A stretch of 64,000 bases of DNA from Pachyseris speciosa (GCA_016490735.1 JAEMWC010001538.1:75455-139454), one strand, 5' to 3'; shown: positions 34,048 through 47,398, counted from the stretch's first letter. Translations and numbers: made by a program. Notes: generated by a model from the letters alone, not told the origin.

Positions 34048-34378
34048 TGCACATGTCATCGGCTTCCCCGTTGGGTCGATCCCCGGGCCAACCAGGGAGA
34101 TATGTGGGGGAATACAAGGAGATGGATGGGATTCTTTGCCCTAGGGTAGAGGAGAATATTGACATTGTTTTACGATAAACGTTTAGGGGTCGAGGGAAGT
34201 CACAAGTTTGAAAAGGATGTCACAGGGATTTTTAACTGAGAGACACCTCACCCAGGGGACTTTGTCTTGAGAGATTCCCAGACCCCCCGGGGAAATTCCT
34301 CAAGTTTGTTTCACTGAGTTTACAACCCCCCTGGTTAGCCTGGGGGTCGACCCCACGGGGAAGCCAATGACAGGTGCA
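34048..34378. mobile_element. 331-bp MITE in satellite
   Basis: Left TGCACATGTCATCGGCTTCC and right GGAAGCCAATGACAGGTGCA are inverted ends extending about 50 bp (to GGGTCGA and AACCAGGG). TTA at 34045-34047 and 34379-34381 may be a 3-bp target duplication. Confidence 0.75.
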
Positions 34379-34506
34379 TTAGGGATCTCCTACATGTGGG
34401 GAATTCCAATAGATTTGTCAAACCCTAAGTTTTTTTGGAGCTTTCCAGTTTTGGCTGTGGTTAAAGTTGGTGTTAGTTGGAATAATTGTTTAACCTTTTG
34501 CATACA

Positions 34507-35412
34507 TCTCCTGCCCCGAGTGGCGAAGTTTGACAACTTTAAAACAATGTCGGCCCCAAGGTGGGCAAGTTTGGTCAAATTTGAAAACTGAAGAAATATT
34601 AATAAAAGACTGTTTCCCGGGATTGGACTTTAGGGAGTTTAAGAAATGAGGACGGGAACTTCAACGAGAACATCAAAAAACAATAGATTTAATGAGCAAA
34701 AACAATAGCTCTACACGTGCGTTTTACATTTTGGTACATTTCTTTGCCGTCCTCTGCAAAACAACAACGTGAAATGACCAAATTGATGGTAAATTTTTTC
34801 TTTTTCTTTACTTTAACGCCGTTCATAGAAATTTGGTTCCTAGATAGTTCGCCGACATTTTACAAGTTGAAAAACTTGGAATAATTGCAAAAGTGCTAAA
34901 AAAACGAGAAGTTATATTTTGAAATGACGTTTAAGTTGCCGTCGCGGTCCTCGTTTCTTAAACTCCCTTTTGCCATGGTATAATACACGCTGCGATACTG
35001 CGTTCTTGAAACTGGCCGACAAAGCAGAACCTGGATATGACTCATACGAGTGACTTTACCATCATGAAAATACTCAGAAGTCCCCGTGAGGCACGGACAA
35101 GATGGAGGAAAGAAAGGTAATGAAAATTTGCCAAATCTATTCTTACCGATAAACCATCGGTTTCTTCAAGTGTTCTTTCATTCCCGTTGTTAAAAGACAC
35201 AACTGTGATTTTTAAACCTTGAGTGTGTGTATTGTTTAAGCATTTACATTTAAGAGGTCAACCTCTTGGATCTCAATCCTTACAGTAGGGAACTTTGAAC
35301 TCGAAACTTTACCCAAGGGTGGGGAGGTTTGACACAAAATTTGCGTTTCAGATCAAAGTCCCCACCCCATCCCGTATCTCTCCCCCCGTCGGGACTAACA
35401 TTGATAGGTGCA
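34507..35412. mobile_element. non-satellite insertion with a nested MITE
   Basis: The satellite stops near 34506 and resumes near 35413. The right edge reads GACTAACATTGATAGGTGCA, like the end of the MITE at 34048, so a related element probably supplied the outer part. Nested within is a complete MITE (34632-34968). Confidence 0.55.
34632..34968. mobile_element. 337-bp MITE
   Basis: AGGGAGTTTAAGAAATGAGG at the left and, in reverse, AGGGAGTTTAAGAAACGAGG at the right. Same family as the fragment at 25286-25545. Confidence 0.8.
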
Positions 35413-36556
35413 TTAGCATTGGGAATCTCCTAAATATGGGGCCTTGCAGTAGTTTTATCTAACCCTAAGCTTTTTCTGCGGTTAGTTGGGGTAATTGTTT
35501 GACCCTTTCCTTATGTTTTAGTTAATGTTTGGCTTTGATTTCAGCTTTGGGTATCTCCTACATATGGGGAATTACCTCAGTAAAGATTCCTCTACACTAA
35601 GTTTTTCTAGAGTTTTGCAGTTTTCGCTGTGGTTAGTGTTGGGGTTAGTTAGGTAATTTGTTGCCCAATTGCGTGTGTTTTGCTTAAAGCTTGGCTTTAA
35701 TTTCAGCTAACCATAGGGAATTCCAATAGTTTTGTCCACTCCTAAGATTTTCTATAAATTTGGAATATTGGTTGTGGTTAGGGTTAGGGTGAGTTGGGGT
35801 AATCGTTTGGACCCTTTGCGTGTCTTTTGTTTATTTTTTGGCGTTGAGGTGAGCTTTCAGCCTCTCCAAAATATGGGGAATTCCAATACTTTTGTCTAAT
35901 CCTAAGCTTTTCTAGAGATTTGCAATTGTGGCTGTTCTTAAGGTTGGAGTTACTTAGGGAAATGTTTTTTACTCTTTGCATCATTGTTTTGTTTATTCGT
36001 TGGCATTGATTTCATCTTTGCGATCTCCTAAATATGGGGAATTGATATATAGTTTTGTCTAACCTTAAGCTTTTCTAGTGAATTGCAATTTTGGATCTGG
36101 TTAAAATTCGGGTTACTTGAGGTACTTTCTTTTTTACTCTTTACGTATGTTCTCTTTATTCGTATGCTTAGATTTCAGCTTTGGGGATCTCCAAATATGG
36201 GGAATTCCAATAGTTTTGTCTAACACTAGGCTTTTCTAGAGATTTGTAATTTTGGGTCTTGCTAGGGTTGGGGTTAGTTGGGGTAAGATTTTTACCCTTT
36301 GCGTATGTTTTGCCTTAAAGACTGGTGTTGATTTCAGGTTTGGGGATCTCCTAAATATAGGGAATTCCAATAGTTTTGTCTAACACTAAGGTTGTCTAAA
36401 GATTTACAATTTTGGATCTTGGAAGGGTTGGGTTTAGTTGGGGTAGGATATTTTACCCTATGCGTAAAATGTATAGCTTAATTATTAAGGCCTTTATTTC
36501 AGCTTTGGAGATCTCCTAACTATGGGGAATTCCAATAGTTTTGTCTAACCCTTAGC

Positions 36557-36558
<2 letters not shown>

Positions 36559-36587
<29 letters not shown>

Positions 36588-36904
36588 CATACATACATAC
36601 ATACATAAACTTTATTTCTATTCGCATTGTAAATAGCGCTGTTGTGCTAGTATCTCCTAATACAATTCATTATAAAAATACGAAAACTAAGTACATTCCA
36701 ATAAGTATGTATAAAAACTAACTAACTACTAAGTACTAACTAAAACTAAATCAGGGCCCTTCTATTTGTTCTTAAATTATTTGAGGTTATGTTTAAACAT
36801 AGATAGGGTGTGAGCCTTCCTAGTAGTGTCCGGTAGTTTGTTCCATGCATTGGGGGCCAGATAGCAGAAAGAGTGAAGACCAAATGTTGTTGTCTGTTCA
36901 GATT
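36559..36904 (-). mobile_element. LINE 3' end with (ATGT)n tail
   Basis: On the minus strand: EQTTTFGLHSFCYLAPNAWN, KLPDTTRKAHTLSMFKHNLK, stop, then 3' UTR and a (TATG)n tail (36559-36607). The APNAWNKLP...FK segment is the C-terminal signature of LINE reverse transcriptases. Inserted directly in the satellite. Confidence 0.8.
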
Positions 36905-37052
36905 GGCCTTGATTTCAGCTTTGGAGATCTCCTAAATATGGGGAATTCCAAAAGTTTTCTCTAACTCTAAACTTTTTTACAGATTTGCAAATTTGGGTCT
37001 TGGTAGGGTTGGGTTAGTTGGGGTAAGATTTTTTACCCTTTGCATATGTTTT

Positions 37053-37425
37053 TCTGTACATCGGGTTCACAGCCACCTTAACCTTAAAAATTTAAGGTGG
37101 CTCTGAACCCCATGTACAGAATTTTTTAAAACTATGCCAAAAGTTGCGTCTTATCCTGCTTATCAAATTTCGTTAACAATAAAAAATTTCACCGTGCCGT
37201 TTTTGAAATATAAGTGCTTAAAGCTGAAAATTTAGGGTGTTTTTAGCAGGTCATACTGTTGCTATGGTAACATATAGCGTCACGGAAATGATAACAACGT
37301 GCTCCCCAATGATTGGGCAGTTTTGTGATACTATGATTGTAGCATCAACTGACAAAGAGTGGTTATAGTGACCCAACAAAATCTACGTCTTAGAGAGCAC
37401 TGAAAACTGTTTTGAGCCACCTTAA
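37053..37425. mobile_element. TTAA-bounded MITE and adjoining foldback
   Basis: TTAAGGTGGCTCTGAACC at 37092 and TTTTGAGCCACCTTAA ending 37425 are inverted ends with TTAA on each outer side, the target of piggyBac-like elements. An extra inverted copy of the left end (37053-37083, TGTACATCGGGTTCACAGCC) forms a hairpin with 37092-37121. Confidence 0.55.
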
Positions 37426-38118
37426 GTGACTTTTTAAAAGCGTCAATGTCACAAATTGATCTCATTTGGTTTTCCAGGGCATTCCACAGACTAATTTACT
37501 TGTATGAGCATGATTTCTTGATCATATCAGTCCTAGGCCTGGGTAACTTAAAGGTCATTTTCCTCCTGAAATCGTAGCTACTTACAAACTTTACAAACAG
37601 ACAGTTAATAGGACATGGAAAAAGATGATAATAAGCCTGATGCGCTAAAATTAATACATACATAGTCTCCAAGGTACTCCGTTTTGCTGTGGCAAGAACC
37701 TCCTTACTTGGCGTACACCAATCTAAGTTAAATATTATTTTTGCCGCTCTGACATTAATAGATTCCAGGTTTGAGAAAAACACTTGACCGCAAGAGCCCC
37801 AAATCAACATACCATACGTAACAGAGGGCAAAAAAACCCCAAAATAAAAATCAATTCTCGCCTGTCTAGGCAAGACGTACAGTGCTTTAAGTAAGGTCAA
37901 CTTCTGCGTAAACGAATTCGCTAGTTCCGATACATGATGATCCCATTTAAGAGCGTTGTCTATCTGGACACCTAAGCGTCTTGTAGAAACCACATCCTCG
38001 ATAACATAATCACCCATCTTAATAGCTTGTTTTGGCCCAGTTAGTTCCCCGCGTCCACTGAGCAGTATATATTCCGTCTTGGTAGGATGGGGAGTGAGAC
38101 AGTTCTCACAACACCATG
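37426..38118 (-). pseudogene. LINE reverse transcriptase C-terminal remnant
   Basis: Minus-strand reading from 38118: ENCLTPHPTKTEYILLSGRG, MGDYVIEDVVSTRRLGVQID, NALKWDHHVSELANSF, FLPSVTYGMLIWGSC, then a stop at 37496, after which the frame continues ISLWNALENQMRSICDIDAF. TKTEY--L and RLGV-ID--L-W--H are typical of the region following the LINE RT domain. Truncated at both ends and bounded at the left by the TTAA MITE. Confidence 0.8.
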
Positions 38119-40508
38119 TAGAGTTGGGGTTAGTTGGGGTAAGATTTTTTACCCTTTGCGTATGGTTTGGTTAAAGTTTAGCTTTGATTTCAGCTTTGGG
38201 CATCTCCTACATATGGGGAATTCCAATAGTTTTGTCTAACCCTAACCTTTTCTTCAGATTTGCAATTTTGGGTTTTGGTAGGGCTAAGGTTAGTTGGGGT
38301 AAGATTTTTTACCCTTTGCATTTATTTTGCTTAAAGATTGGCTTTAATTTTAGCTTTGGGGTTCTCGTAAATACGGAGAGTTCAAATAAATTTGTCTAAC
38401 TTTAAGCTTTTCTACAGAATTGCAATTTTCGGCCTTGCTACGATTGGGGTTAATTGGGGTAAGATTTTGTACCGTGTGCGTATGTTTTCCTTAAAGATTG
38501 GCTTTGTTTTCAGCTTTGGAGATCTCCTAAATATAGGGAATTCCAATAGCTTTGTCTAACCCTAAGCTTTTCTCAGATTTGCCATTTTGGGTTTGGAAGG
38601 GTTGGGGTTAGTAGGGGTATGATTTTGTGCCGTGTGCGTATGTTTTCTGAGAGATTGGCTTTGATTTCAGCCTTGGGGTTCTCCCAAATATGGGGAATTT
38701 CAATAGTTTTGTCTAACGCTAAGCTTTTCTCCACATTTGCAATTTTGGGTTTTGGTAGGGTTGGGGTTAGTTGAGGTAAGATTTTCTACACCTTGAGTAT
38801 CTTTTGCTTAAAGATTGGCATGGCTTTCATCTTTGGGATTTCGCCTTAAGATGGTCAATTCCAATAGTTTTGTCTAACCCTAAGATTTTATACAGAGTTC
38901 CAATTTTGGGTCTTGGTAGGGTTCGGGTTAGTTGATTAAGATTTTCTACCCTTTGCGTATGTTTTAGTTAAAGATTGGCTTTGAATTCAGCTTTGGGGAT
39001 CTCCTAAATATGGCTTATTCCAATAGCTTTGTCTAAGCCTACGATTTTCCACAGATTTCCACTTTTGGGTCTTGGTAGGGTTGGCGATAGCTGGGGTAAG
39101 ATATTTTACCCTATGCGAAAGGTTTTCTTAAAGATTGGCTCTCATTTCACCTTTGGGGATCTCCTAAATATGGAGAATTCCAACAGTTTATTCTAACCCT
39201 AAGCTTTTCTACAAAATTGCAATTTTGGGTCTTGGTAGAGTTGCGGATGATTGTGGTAAGATTTTTGACCGTGTAAGAATGTTCTGTCTTAAAGAGTAGC
39301 TTTGATTCTGCTTTGGGGATCTCCTAAATGTGGGGAATTCCAATAGTTTGGTCTAACCGTAAGCTTTTCTCAAGATTTGCAATTTTGGGTTTTGTTAGGG
39401 TTGGGGTTGGTTTGGGTAATGTTTTTGACCTTTTGGGTATGTTTTGCTTAATGTTTGGCTTTGATTTCAGCTTTGGGGATCTCCTAAATATGGGGAATTC
39501 CTATAGTGTTTTCTAACCCTAACCTTTTGTAGAGATTTGGAATTTTGGCTTTCCTTACTGTCGGAGTTAGTTGGGATAATGTTTTTGACCGTATCCATAT
39601 CTTTAACTTAATGTTTGGCTTTGATTTCAGCTTTGGTGATCTGCTAAATATGGGGAATTCCAATAGTGTTGTCTAACCCTAAGCTTTTCTACAGATTTGC
39701 AATTTTGGCTTATCTTAGGGTTGTGGTTAGTTGGGGTAATGTTTTTGACCTTTTGCGTGTGTTTTGCTTAATGTTTGGCTTTGATTTCAGCTTTGGGAAT
39801 CTCCTAAGTATGGGGAATTCCAATAATGCTGTCTAACCCTAAGCTTTTGCAGAGATTTGCAATTTCGGCTTTGCTTAGGGTTGGGGTTAGTTGGGGGTAA
39901 TGTTTTTGACCGTTTCCGTATGTTTTACTTAATTTTTGGCTTTCATTTCAGCTTTCGGGATCTCCTTAATATGGGGAATTCCACTAGTGTTGTCTAACCC
40001 TAATGTTTTCTACTGATTTCCAGCTTATCTTAGGGTTGGGGTTAGTTAGGGTAATCTTTTTGACCTTTTGGGTATGTTTTACTCAATGTTTGGCTTTGAT
40101 TTGGGCTTCGGGGATCGCCGAAATATGGAAAATTCCAATAGTGTTGTCTAATCCTAAGCTTTAGTAGAGATTTGGAATTTTGGCCTTGCTTAAGGTTGGA
40201 GTTAGTTGAGGTAATGTTTTTGACCGTTTCCGTATGTTTTACTTAATGTTTGGCTTTGAGTTCATCTTTGGGGATATCCTAAATATGGGCAATTCCAATA
40301 GTGTCGTCTAACGTTTTTCTACATATTTGCAATTTTGGCTTATCTTACGGTTGGGGTTAGTTTGGGTAATGTTTTTGACCTTCTGAGTATGTTTTCCTTC
40401 ACTTTTGGCTTTGATTTCAGCTTTCGGGATCTCCTGAAGATGGGGAATTCCAATAGTGCTGCCTAACCCTAAGGTCTTGTCTGTAGAAAAGCTTAGGCTT
40501 AGAGAAAA

Positions 40509-43500
40509 CTACATATGGGGAATTTCAATAGTTTTTGTCTAACCCTCAGCTTTTCTTCAGATTTGCACATTTGGGTCGCGTTAGGGTTAGGGTTAGTTGG
40601 GGTAAGATTTTTTACTCTTTGCATATGTTTTGCATCATGATTGAGTTTCATTCCAGCTTTGGGGATCTCCTATATATGGGCAATTCAAATAGTTTGGTCT
40701 GACCCTAAGCTTTTCTACCGATTTGAGAATTTGACTCTTCTAAGGGTTAGCGTTAGTTGGAGGAAGATTTTTTACCGTTTGCATATGTTTTGCATAATGA
40801 TTGACTTTGATTTCAGCTTTGGAGATCCCGAAAGGTGAAATCAAAGTCAATCATTATGCAAAAAATATGCAGAGGGCAAAAAATATTACCTCAACTAACC
40901 CTTACCCTGTGAAGAACCAAAATTGCAAATCTTTAAAAAAGGTTAGGGTTAGAAAAAACTATTGGAATTCCCCATAGCTGAAATCAAAGTCAATCATTAT
41001 GCAAAACAAATGCAACGGATAGAAAATCTTACCCCAACTAACCCTAAACCAATCAAGACCCAAATTTGCAAATCTGTCGAAAATCTTAGGGTTAGATAAA
41101 ACTATTGGAATTCCTCATATGTAGGAGATCCCCTACATATGGGGAATTCCAATAGTTTCGTCTAACCCTAAACTTTCCTAAACATTGGCAAATTTGGGTC
41201 TTCTTATGTTTAGGGTTAGTGGGGGTGAGCTTTTTTACCCTTTCCATATCTTTTGGATAATGGTTGACTTTGATTTCACCGTTATGATCTACTACATATA
41301 GGAAATTCCAATAGTTTTGTCTCACCCTAAGCTTTTCTGAAAAGTCGCAAATTTCGGTCCTGTTTGGGTTAGGGTTAGTTGGGGGAAGATTGTTTACAAT
41401 ATGTTTTGCAAAATGATTGACTTTGATTTCAGCTTTGGGGATCTCCTACAGATGGTGAATTCCAATAGTTTTCTCTAACCCTAAGCTTTATTTTTAAATT
41501 TGAAAATTTGGGTCTTGTTAACGTTAGGGTTAGTTGGGGTGAGGTTTTTTTTAACCCTTTTCATATGTTTTCCATAATGATTTACTTTGATTTCAGCTTT
41601 GGGGAACTCCTACATAAGGGGAATGCCAACAGTTTCGTCTAACCCTAAGCTTTTGTACAGATTTGCAAATTTCGATCTTGGTAGGGTTAGGGTTAGTTCG
41701 GGGCAGATTTCTAACCCTCTGCAAATGTTTTGGATAATGGTTGACTTTGATTTCAGCTTAGGAGATCCCGAAAGGTGAAATCAAAGTCAATCATTATGCA
41801 AAAAATATGCAGAGGGCAAAAAATATTACCTCAACTAACCCTTACCCTGTGAAGAGCCAAATTTGAATATCCTTACAAAAGGTTAGGGTTAGACAAAACT
41901 ATTGGAATTCCCCATATGTAGCAATCCCCAAAGCTGCAATCAAAGTCAATCAGTATCCAAAACACATGCGACGGGTAAAAAATCTTACCCAACCTAACCC
42001 TAACCCTACCAAGACCCAAATTTGCCAATCTGTCGAAAATCTTAGGGTTAGATAAAACTATTGGAATTCTCCATATGTAGGAGATCCCCTACATATGGGG
42101 AAATCCAATAGTTTCGTCTCGAACTCTGAACTTTTCTAAAGATTTGCAAATTTGGGCCTTCTTAGGTTCAGGGTTAGTGGGGGTGAGCTTTTTTACTCTT
42201 TGCATATGTTTATCATAATGATTGACTTTAATTTCAGCTTTGGGAATCTCCTTCATACGGGAAATACCAATAGTTTTTTTCTAACCCTAACCTTTTCAAA
42301 AGATTTGCAACTTTGGGTCGTGTTAGGGTTAGGGTTAGTTGGGAGAAGATTTTTTACCCTTGGCATTTATTTTGCAAACTAATTCACCTTGATTTCATCT
42401 CTGGGGATCTCCTACACATGGGGAATTCCAATAGTTTGGTCTAACACGAAGCTTTTCTACAGATTTGCAAATTTGCGTCTTGATTAGGTTAGGGTTAGTT
42501 GTGGTAATTTTTTTTACCCGTTGCATATCTTTTCCATAATGGTTAACTTTGCTTTCAGATTTGGCGATCACCTACATCTCGTGAATTCCAACAGTTTCGT
42601 CTAACCCTAAGCTTTTGTACAGATTTGCATATTTAGGTCTTGTTGGGGTTAGGGTTAGTTGGGGTTAGATTTTTAAACCTTTCCATATGTTTTGGATAAT
42701 GGTTGACTTTAAATCAAGTTTGGGGATCACCTACATAATGGGAATTCCAATAGTTTCGTCTAACGCTAAGCTTTTGTACAGATTTGCATATTACGGTCTT
42801 GTTAGGGTTAGGGTTAGCTGGGGTTAGATTTTTCACCCTTTGCATATGTTCGGCATAATGGTTGCCTTAGATTCCAGGTTTCGGGATCTCCTACATATGG
42901 GGAATTCCAATAGTTTCCTCTAGCCCTAAGCTTTTGTACAGATTTGCATATTTTGGTCTTTTTAGGGTTAGGGTTAATTGGGGTTAGAGTTTTTTCCCTT
43001 TCCATATGTTCTGGATAATGGTTGACTTTTATTTCAGCTTTGGGGATCTCCTACATATGGGGAATCCCAATAGTTTCGTTTAACCCTAAGCTTTTGTAAA
43101 GATTTGCATGTTTCGGTCTTGTTAGCTTTAGGGTTAGTTGAGGTTAGACTTTTCACCATTTCCATCTGTTCTGGATAATGGTTGCCTTCGATTGAAGGTT
43201 TGGTAATCTCCTAAATATGGGGAATTCCAATAGTTTGGTCTAACCCTAAGCCTTATTACAGATTTGCATATTTCGGTATTGTGAGAGTTAGGCTTAGCTG
43301 GGGTTAGCTTTTTTACCCTTTGTATATGTTTGAATAATGGTTGACTTTCATTTCACCTTTGGCGATGTACTACATATGGGGAATACAAATAGTTGCGTCT
43401 AACCCTAAGCTTTTTTACAGATTTGTATATTTCGGTCCTGTTATGGTTAGGGTTAGTTTGATTTAGATTTTTCACCCTTTGCATATGTTTTAGATAATGG

Positions 43501-45380
43501 TTGGCTTTTTTTTCAGGTTTGGGGATCTCCTACAAATGGGGAATTCCAATAGTTTCGTCTAACCCTAAGTTTTATACAGATTTGCATATTTCGGTCTTGT
43601 TAGCGTTAGGGTTAGTTGGGGTTAGATTTTTCACCCTTTGCATATCTTTTGAATAATGGTTGGCTTTGTTTCCAGGTTTGGGGATCTTCTACATATGGGG
43701 AATTCCAATACTTTCATCTAACCCTAAGCTTTTGTACAGATTTGCATATTTTGGTCTTTTTAGGGTTAGGGTTAGTTGGGGTTAGATTTTTCACCCCTTC
43801 CATATGTTTTGGATAATGGTTGACTATAATTCCAGGTTTGGGGATCTCTTACATATGGGGAATTCCAATACTTTCATCTAACCCTAAGCTTTTGTACAGA
43901 TTTGCATATTTTGGTCTTTTTAGGGTTAGGGTTAGTTGGGGTTAGATTTTTCACCCCTTGCATATGTTTTGGATAATGGTTGACTATAATTCCAGGTTTG
44001 GGAATCTCTTACATATGGGGAATTCCAATACTTTCATCTAACCCTAAGCTTTTGTACAGATTTGCATATTTTGGTCTTTTTAGGGTTAGGGTTAGTTGGG
44101 TTAAATTTTTCACCCTTTGCATATCTTTTGCATAATGGTTGACTTTGATTGCAAGTTTTCGGATCTCCTACATATGGGGAATTCCAATAGCTTCGTCTAA
44201 CCCTAAGCTTTTGTACAGATGTGCATATGTCTGTCTTGTTAGTGTTAGGGTTAGTTGGGGTTAGATTTTTCACCCCTTGCATATGTTTTGGATAATGGTT
44301 GACTATAATTCCAGGTTTGGGGATCTCTTACATATGGGGAATTCCAATAGTTTTTTTTTAACCATAAGCCTTATTACAGATTTGTATATTTCGGTCCTGT
44401 TATGGTTAGGGTTAGTTTGATTTAGATTTTTCACCCTTTGTATATGTTTTAGATAATGGTTGGCTTTTTTTTCAGGTTTGGGATCTCCTACAAATGGGGA
44501 ATTCCAATAGTTTCGTCTAACCCTAAGCTTTTGTACAGATTTGCATATTTCGGTTTTGTTAGCGTTAGGGTTAGTTGGGGTTAGATTTTTCACCCTTTGC
44601 ATATATTTCGAATAATGGTTGACTTTCATTTCACCTTTGGCGATGTCCTACGTATGGGGAATACAAATAGTGTCGTCTAACCCTAAGCTTTTGTACAGAT
44701 TTGCATATTTCGGTCTTTTTAGGCTTACGGTTAGTTGGGGTTAGATGTTTTAGCCTTTGCATACGTTTTGGATAATGGTTGGCTTCGTTTGTAGGTTTGG
44801 AGATCTCCTACATATGGGGAATGCGAACAGTTGCGTCTAACCCTAAGCTTTTTTATAGATTTGTATGTTTCCGTCTTTAAAGGGTTATGCTTAGTTGGGG
44901 TTAGATTTTTCACCTTTTGCATATCTTTTGGATAATGGTTGACTTTGATTACAGGTTTTGGGATCTCCTACATATGGGGAATTCCAATAGCTTCGTCTAA
45001 CCTTAAGGTTTTGTACAGATTTGCATATTTCGGTTTTTTAGGGTTAGGGTTAGTTGGGGTTAGATTTTTTACCCTTTGCATATGATTGGATAATGGTTGA
45101 CTTTTATTTCAGGTTTGGGGACCTCCTACATATGGGGATTTCCAATAGTTTCGTCTAACCCGAAGCTTTTGCACAGATTTGCTTATTTCGGTCTTGTTAG
45201 GGTTAGGGTTAGGGTTAGTCGGGATTAGATTTTTCACCCTTTTTATATGATTTGGATAATAGTTGACTTTGATTTCAGGTATGGGGATCCGTTACATATG
45301 GGGAATTCCAATAGTTTCGTCTAACCCTAAGCTTTTGTACAGATTTCCATAGCTCGATCTTGTTAGGGTTAGGCTTCGTT
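40509..45380 (+). repeat. telomere-motif satellite, subfamily A, mainly TTAGGG-forward with two inverted blocks
   Basis: Unit of about 160 bp: GTTAGGGTTAGTTGGGGTTA, GATTTTTCACCCTTTGCATA, TGTTTTGGATAATGGTTGAC, TTTGATTTCAGGTTTGGGGA, TCTCCTACATATGGGGAATT, CCAATAGTTTCGTCTAACCC, TAAGCTTTTGTACAGATTTG, CATATTTCGGTCTTGTTAGG. Reversed blocks lie at about 40825-41127 and 41765-42083. Three almost identical units at about 43690-44190 show recent local copying. Confidence 0.92.
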
Positions 45381-46804
45381 GAGTTGTACAAAACCTTAGG
45401 GCTAGACGAAACTATTGGAATTTCCCATATGTAGAAGATCGCCAAAGCTGAAATAAAAGTCAATCATTATCCAAAAATCTAACACCAACTAACCCTAACC
45501 GTAACAAGTCCGAAATATGCAAATCTGTAGAAAAGCTTAGGTTCGAGGAAACTATTTTAATTCCCCATATTTTAGAGATCCCCAAACCTGGAATCAATCT
45601 CAACTATTATCCAAAACATATGCAAGGGGTGAAAAATCTAACTCCAACTAACCCTAACCCTAACAAGACCGAAATATGCAAACCTGTGCAAAAGATTAGG
45701 GTTAGACGAAACCCATATGTAGGAGATCCTCAAACCCGGAATCAAAGTCAACCATTATCAAAGACACATGCAAAGGGTGAAAAATCTAACCCCAACTAAC
45801 CCTAACCCTAACTAGACCGTAATATGAAAATGTGTACAAACGCTTAGGGTTAGACGACACCATTGGAATTCCCCATATGTAGGTGATCCCCAAACCTGGA
45901 ATCAAAGTCAACCATTATCCAAAAGATATGCAAAGGGTGAAAAATCTAACCCCAACTAACCCTAACCCTAACAAGAAGGAAATATGCAAATGTGTACAAA
46001 AGATTAGGGTTAGTCGAAACTATTGGAATTCCCCATATGTAGGAGATCCTCAAACCTGGGTTCAAAGTCAACCATTATCCAAAACATATGCAAAGTGTCA
46101 AAAATCTAACCTCAACTAACGCTGTACAAAAGCTTAGGGTTAGACGAAACTATTGAAATTCCCCATATGTAGGAGATCCCAAAACCTGGAATGAAAGTCA
46201 AGCATTATCCTAAACATATGCAAAGTGTGCAATTTCTAACCCCAACTAAGCCTAACCCTAACAAGACCGAAATATTAAAATCTGTACCAAATCTTAGGGT
46301 TAAACGAAACTATTGGAATTTCCCATATGTAGGAGATCCCCAAACCTGGACCGAAATATGCAAATCTCTACAAAAGCTTAGGGTTAGACGAAACTATTGG
46401 AATTTCCCATATGTAGGAGATCCCAAAACCTGGAATGAAAGTCAAGCATTATCCTAAACATATGCAAAGGGTGCAAATTCTAACCTCAACTAAGCCTAAC
46501 GCTAACAAGACTGAAATATTAAAATCTGTACCAAATCTTAGGGTTAGACGAAACTATTGGAATTCCCCATATGTAGGAGTTCCTTAAACCTGGAAATAAA
46601 GCCAACCATTATACAAAACATAAGCAAAGGGTGAAAAATCTAATCCCAACTAACCCTAACCTTAACTAGACCGATATATGCAAATGTGTACCAAAGCTAA
46701 GGGTTAGAGGAAACTATTGGAATTCCCCATATGTAGGAGATCCCCCAAACCTGCAAAGAAAGCCAACCATTATCCAAAACATATGCAAAGGCGAGAAATC
46801 TAAC
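45381..46804 (-). repeat. satellite subfamily A, reversed (CCCTAA on plus)
   Basis: Same unit as the preceding block but on the other strand, running up to the edge of the BEL/Pao LTR. The orientation switch lies at about 45380, after GTTAGGGTTAGGCTTCGTTG and before GTACAAAACCTTAGGGCTAG. Confidence 0.92.
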
Positions 46805-47281
46805 TGTTACGGCGATAGGTTTCAGACTGAATTGGAATCGTCTTGCATTACGGCAGTCTTTATTTATCCAATACGTAAAAACTGAAAAGCACAACAATAA
46901 CAGACTGTCCTATATTGTATACCAAATTCGAGTCTATTAAACAATTAACTACAGTTCGCTGAACGTAAAATGATCAATAGAAATTAATCGTCTGTGAGGT
47001 AATATTCTATTATTCTGGCAGGCAAGAGGTCAACTAAGCTATCTAGCGAATAACAACTAAATTACTGAATATTAACGTACCTCTATCCCGACCTTGGGGT
47101 GAACAACAGATACAAAATCAACGGCTAAAAGGTCGAACTGCGAGGACACGAGTGCTATCGATCACGAAAACTGAGCACAACAAGCTATTCATCTGATCTA
47201 TCGCTCCAACGCACATGCGAATGATGTCACCGGAACTAACAACAAAGTAACGCAATTGTAACGCAATTGTAAGCGCTTACA
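46805..47281 (-). repeat. BEL/Pao 3' LTR
   Basis: Starts TGTTACGGCGATAGG and ends GTAAGCGCTTACA on the plus strand (TG...CA), 477 bp. It lies just downstream of the integrase frame and abuts satellite ending ...GAGAAATCTAAC. Confidence 0.7.
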
Positions 47282-47398
47282 TGGCTCCTCTAAATTGCCA
47301 TCATTAATGTCAATTTACTAATCAAAGAACTGAAAATGTTAGTCTAGCTACAAAAAAAAGAATTGTTCAATGTTCTCCTCTTTGAGGTACTCATTGTT

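Larger units (their letters stand above)
29879..40508 (+). repeat. telomere-motif satellite, subfamily C, mostly TTAGGG-forward (with insertions)
   Basis: Unit of about 160 bp: TAGGGTTAGTTGGGGTAAT, TTTGCGTATGTTTTGCTTAA, TGGCTTTGATTTCAGCTTTG, GGGATCTCCTAAATATGGGG, AATTCCAATAGTTTTGTC, TAACCCTAAGCTTTTCTAGA, GATTTGCAATTTTGGCT. Copies are strongly diverged at the left and better conserved after 38.1 kb. Two units at 32719-33088 are reversed. Insertions at about 30081-31680, 33593-33987, 34048-34378, 34507-35412, 36559-36904 and 37053-38118 interrupt it. Confidence 0.9.
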
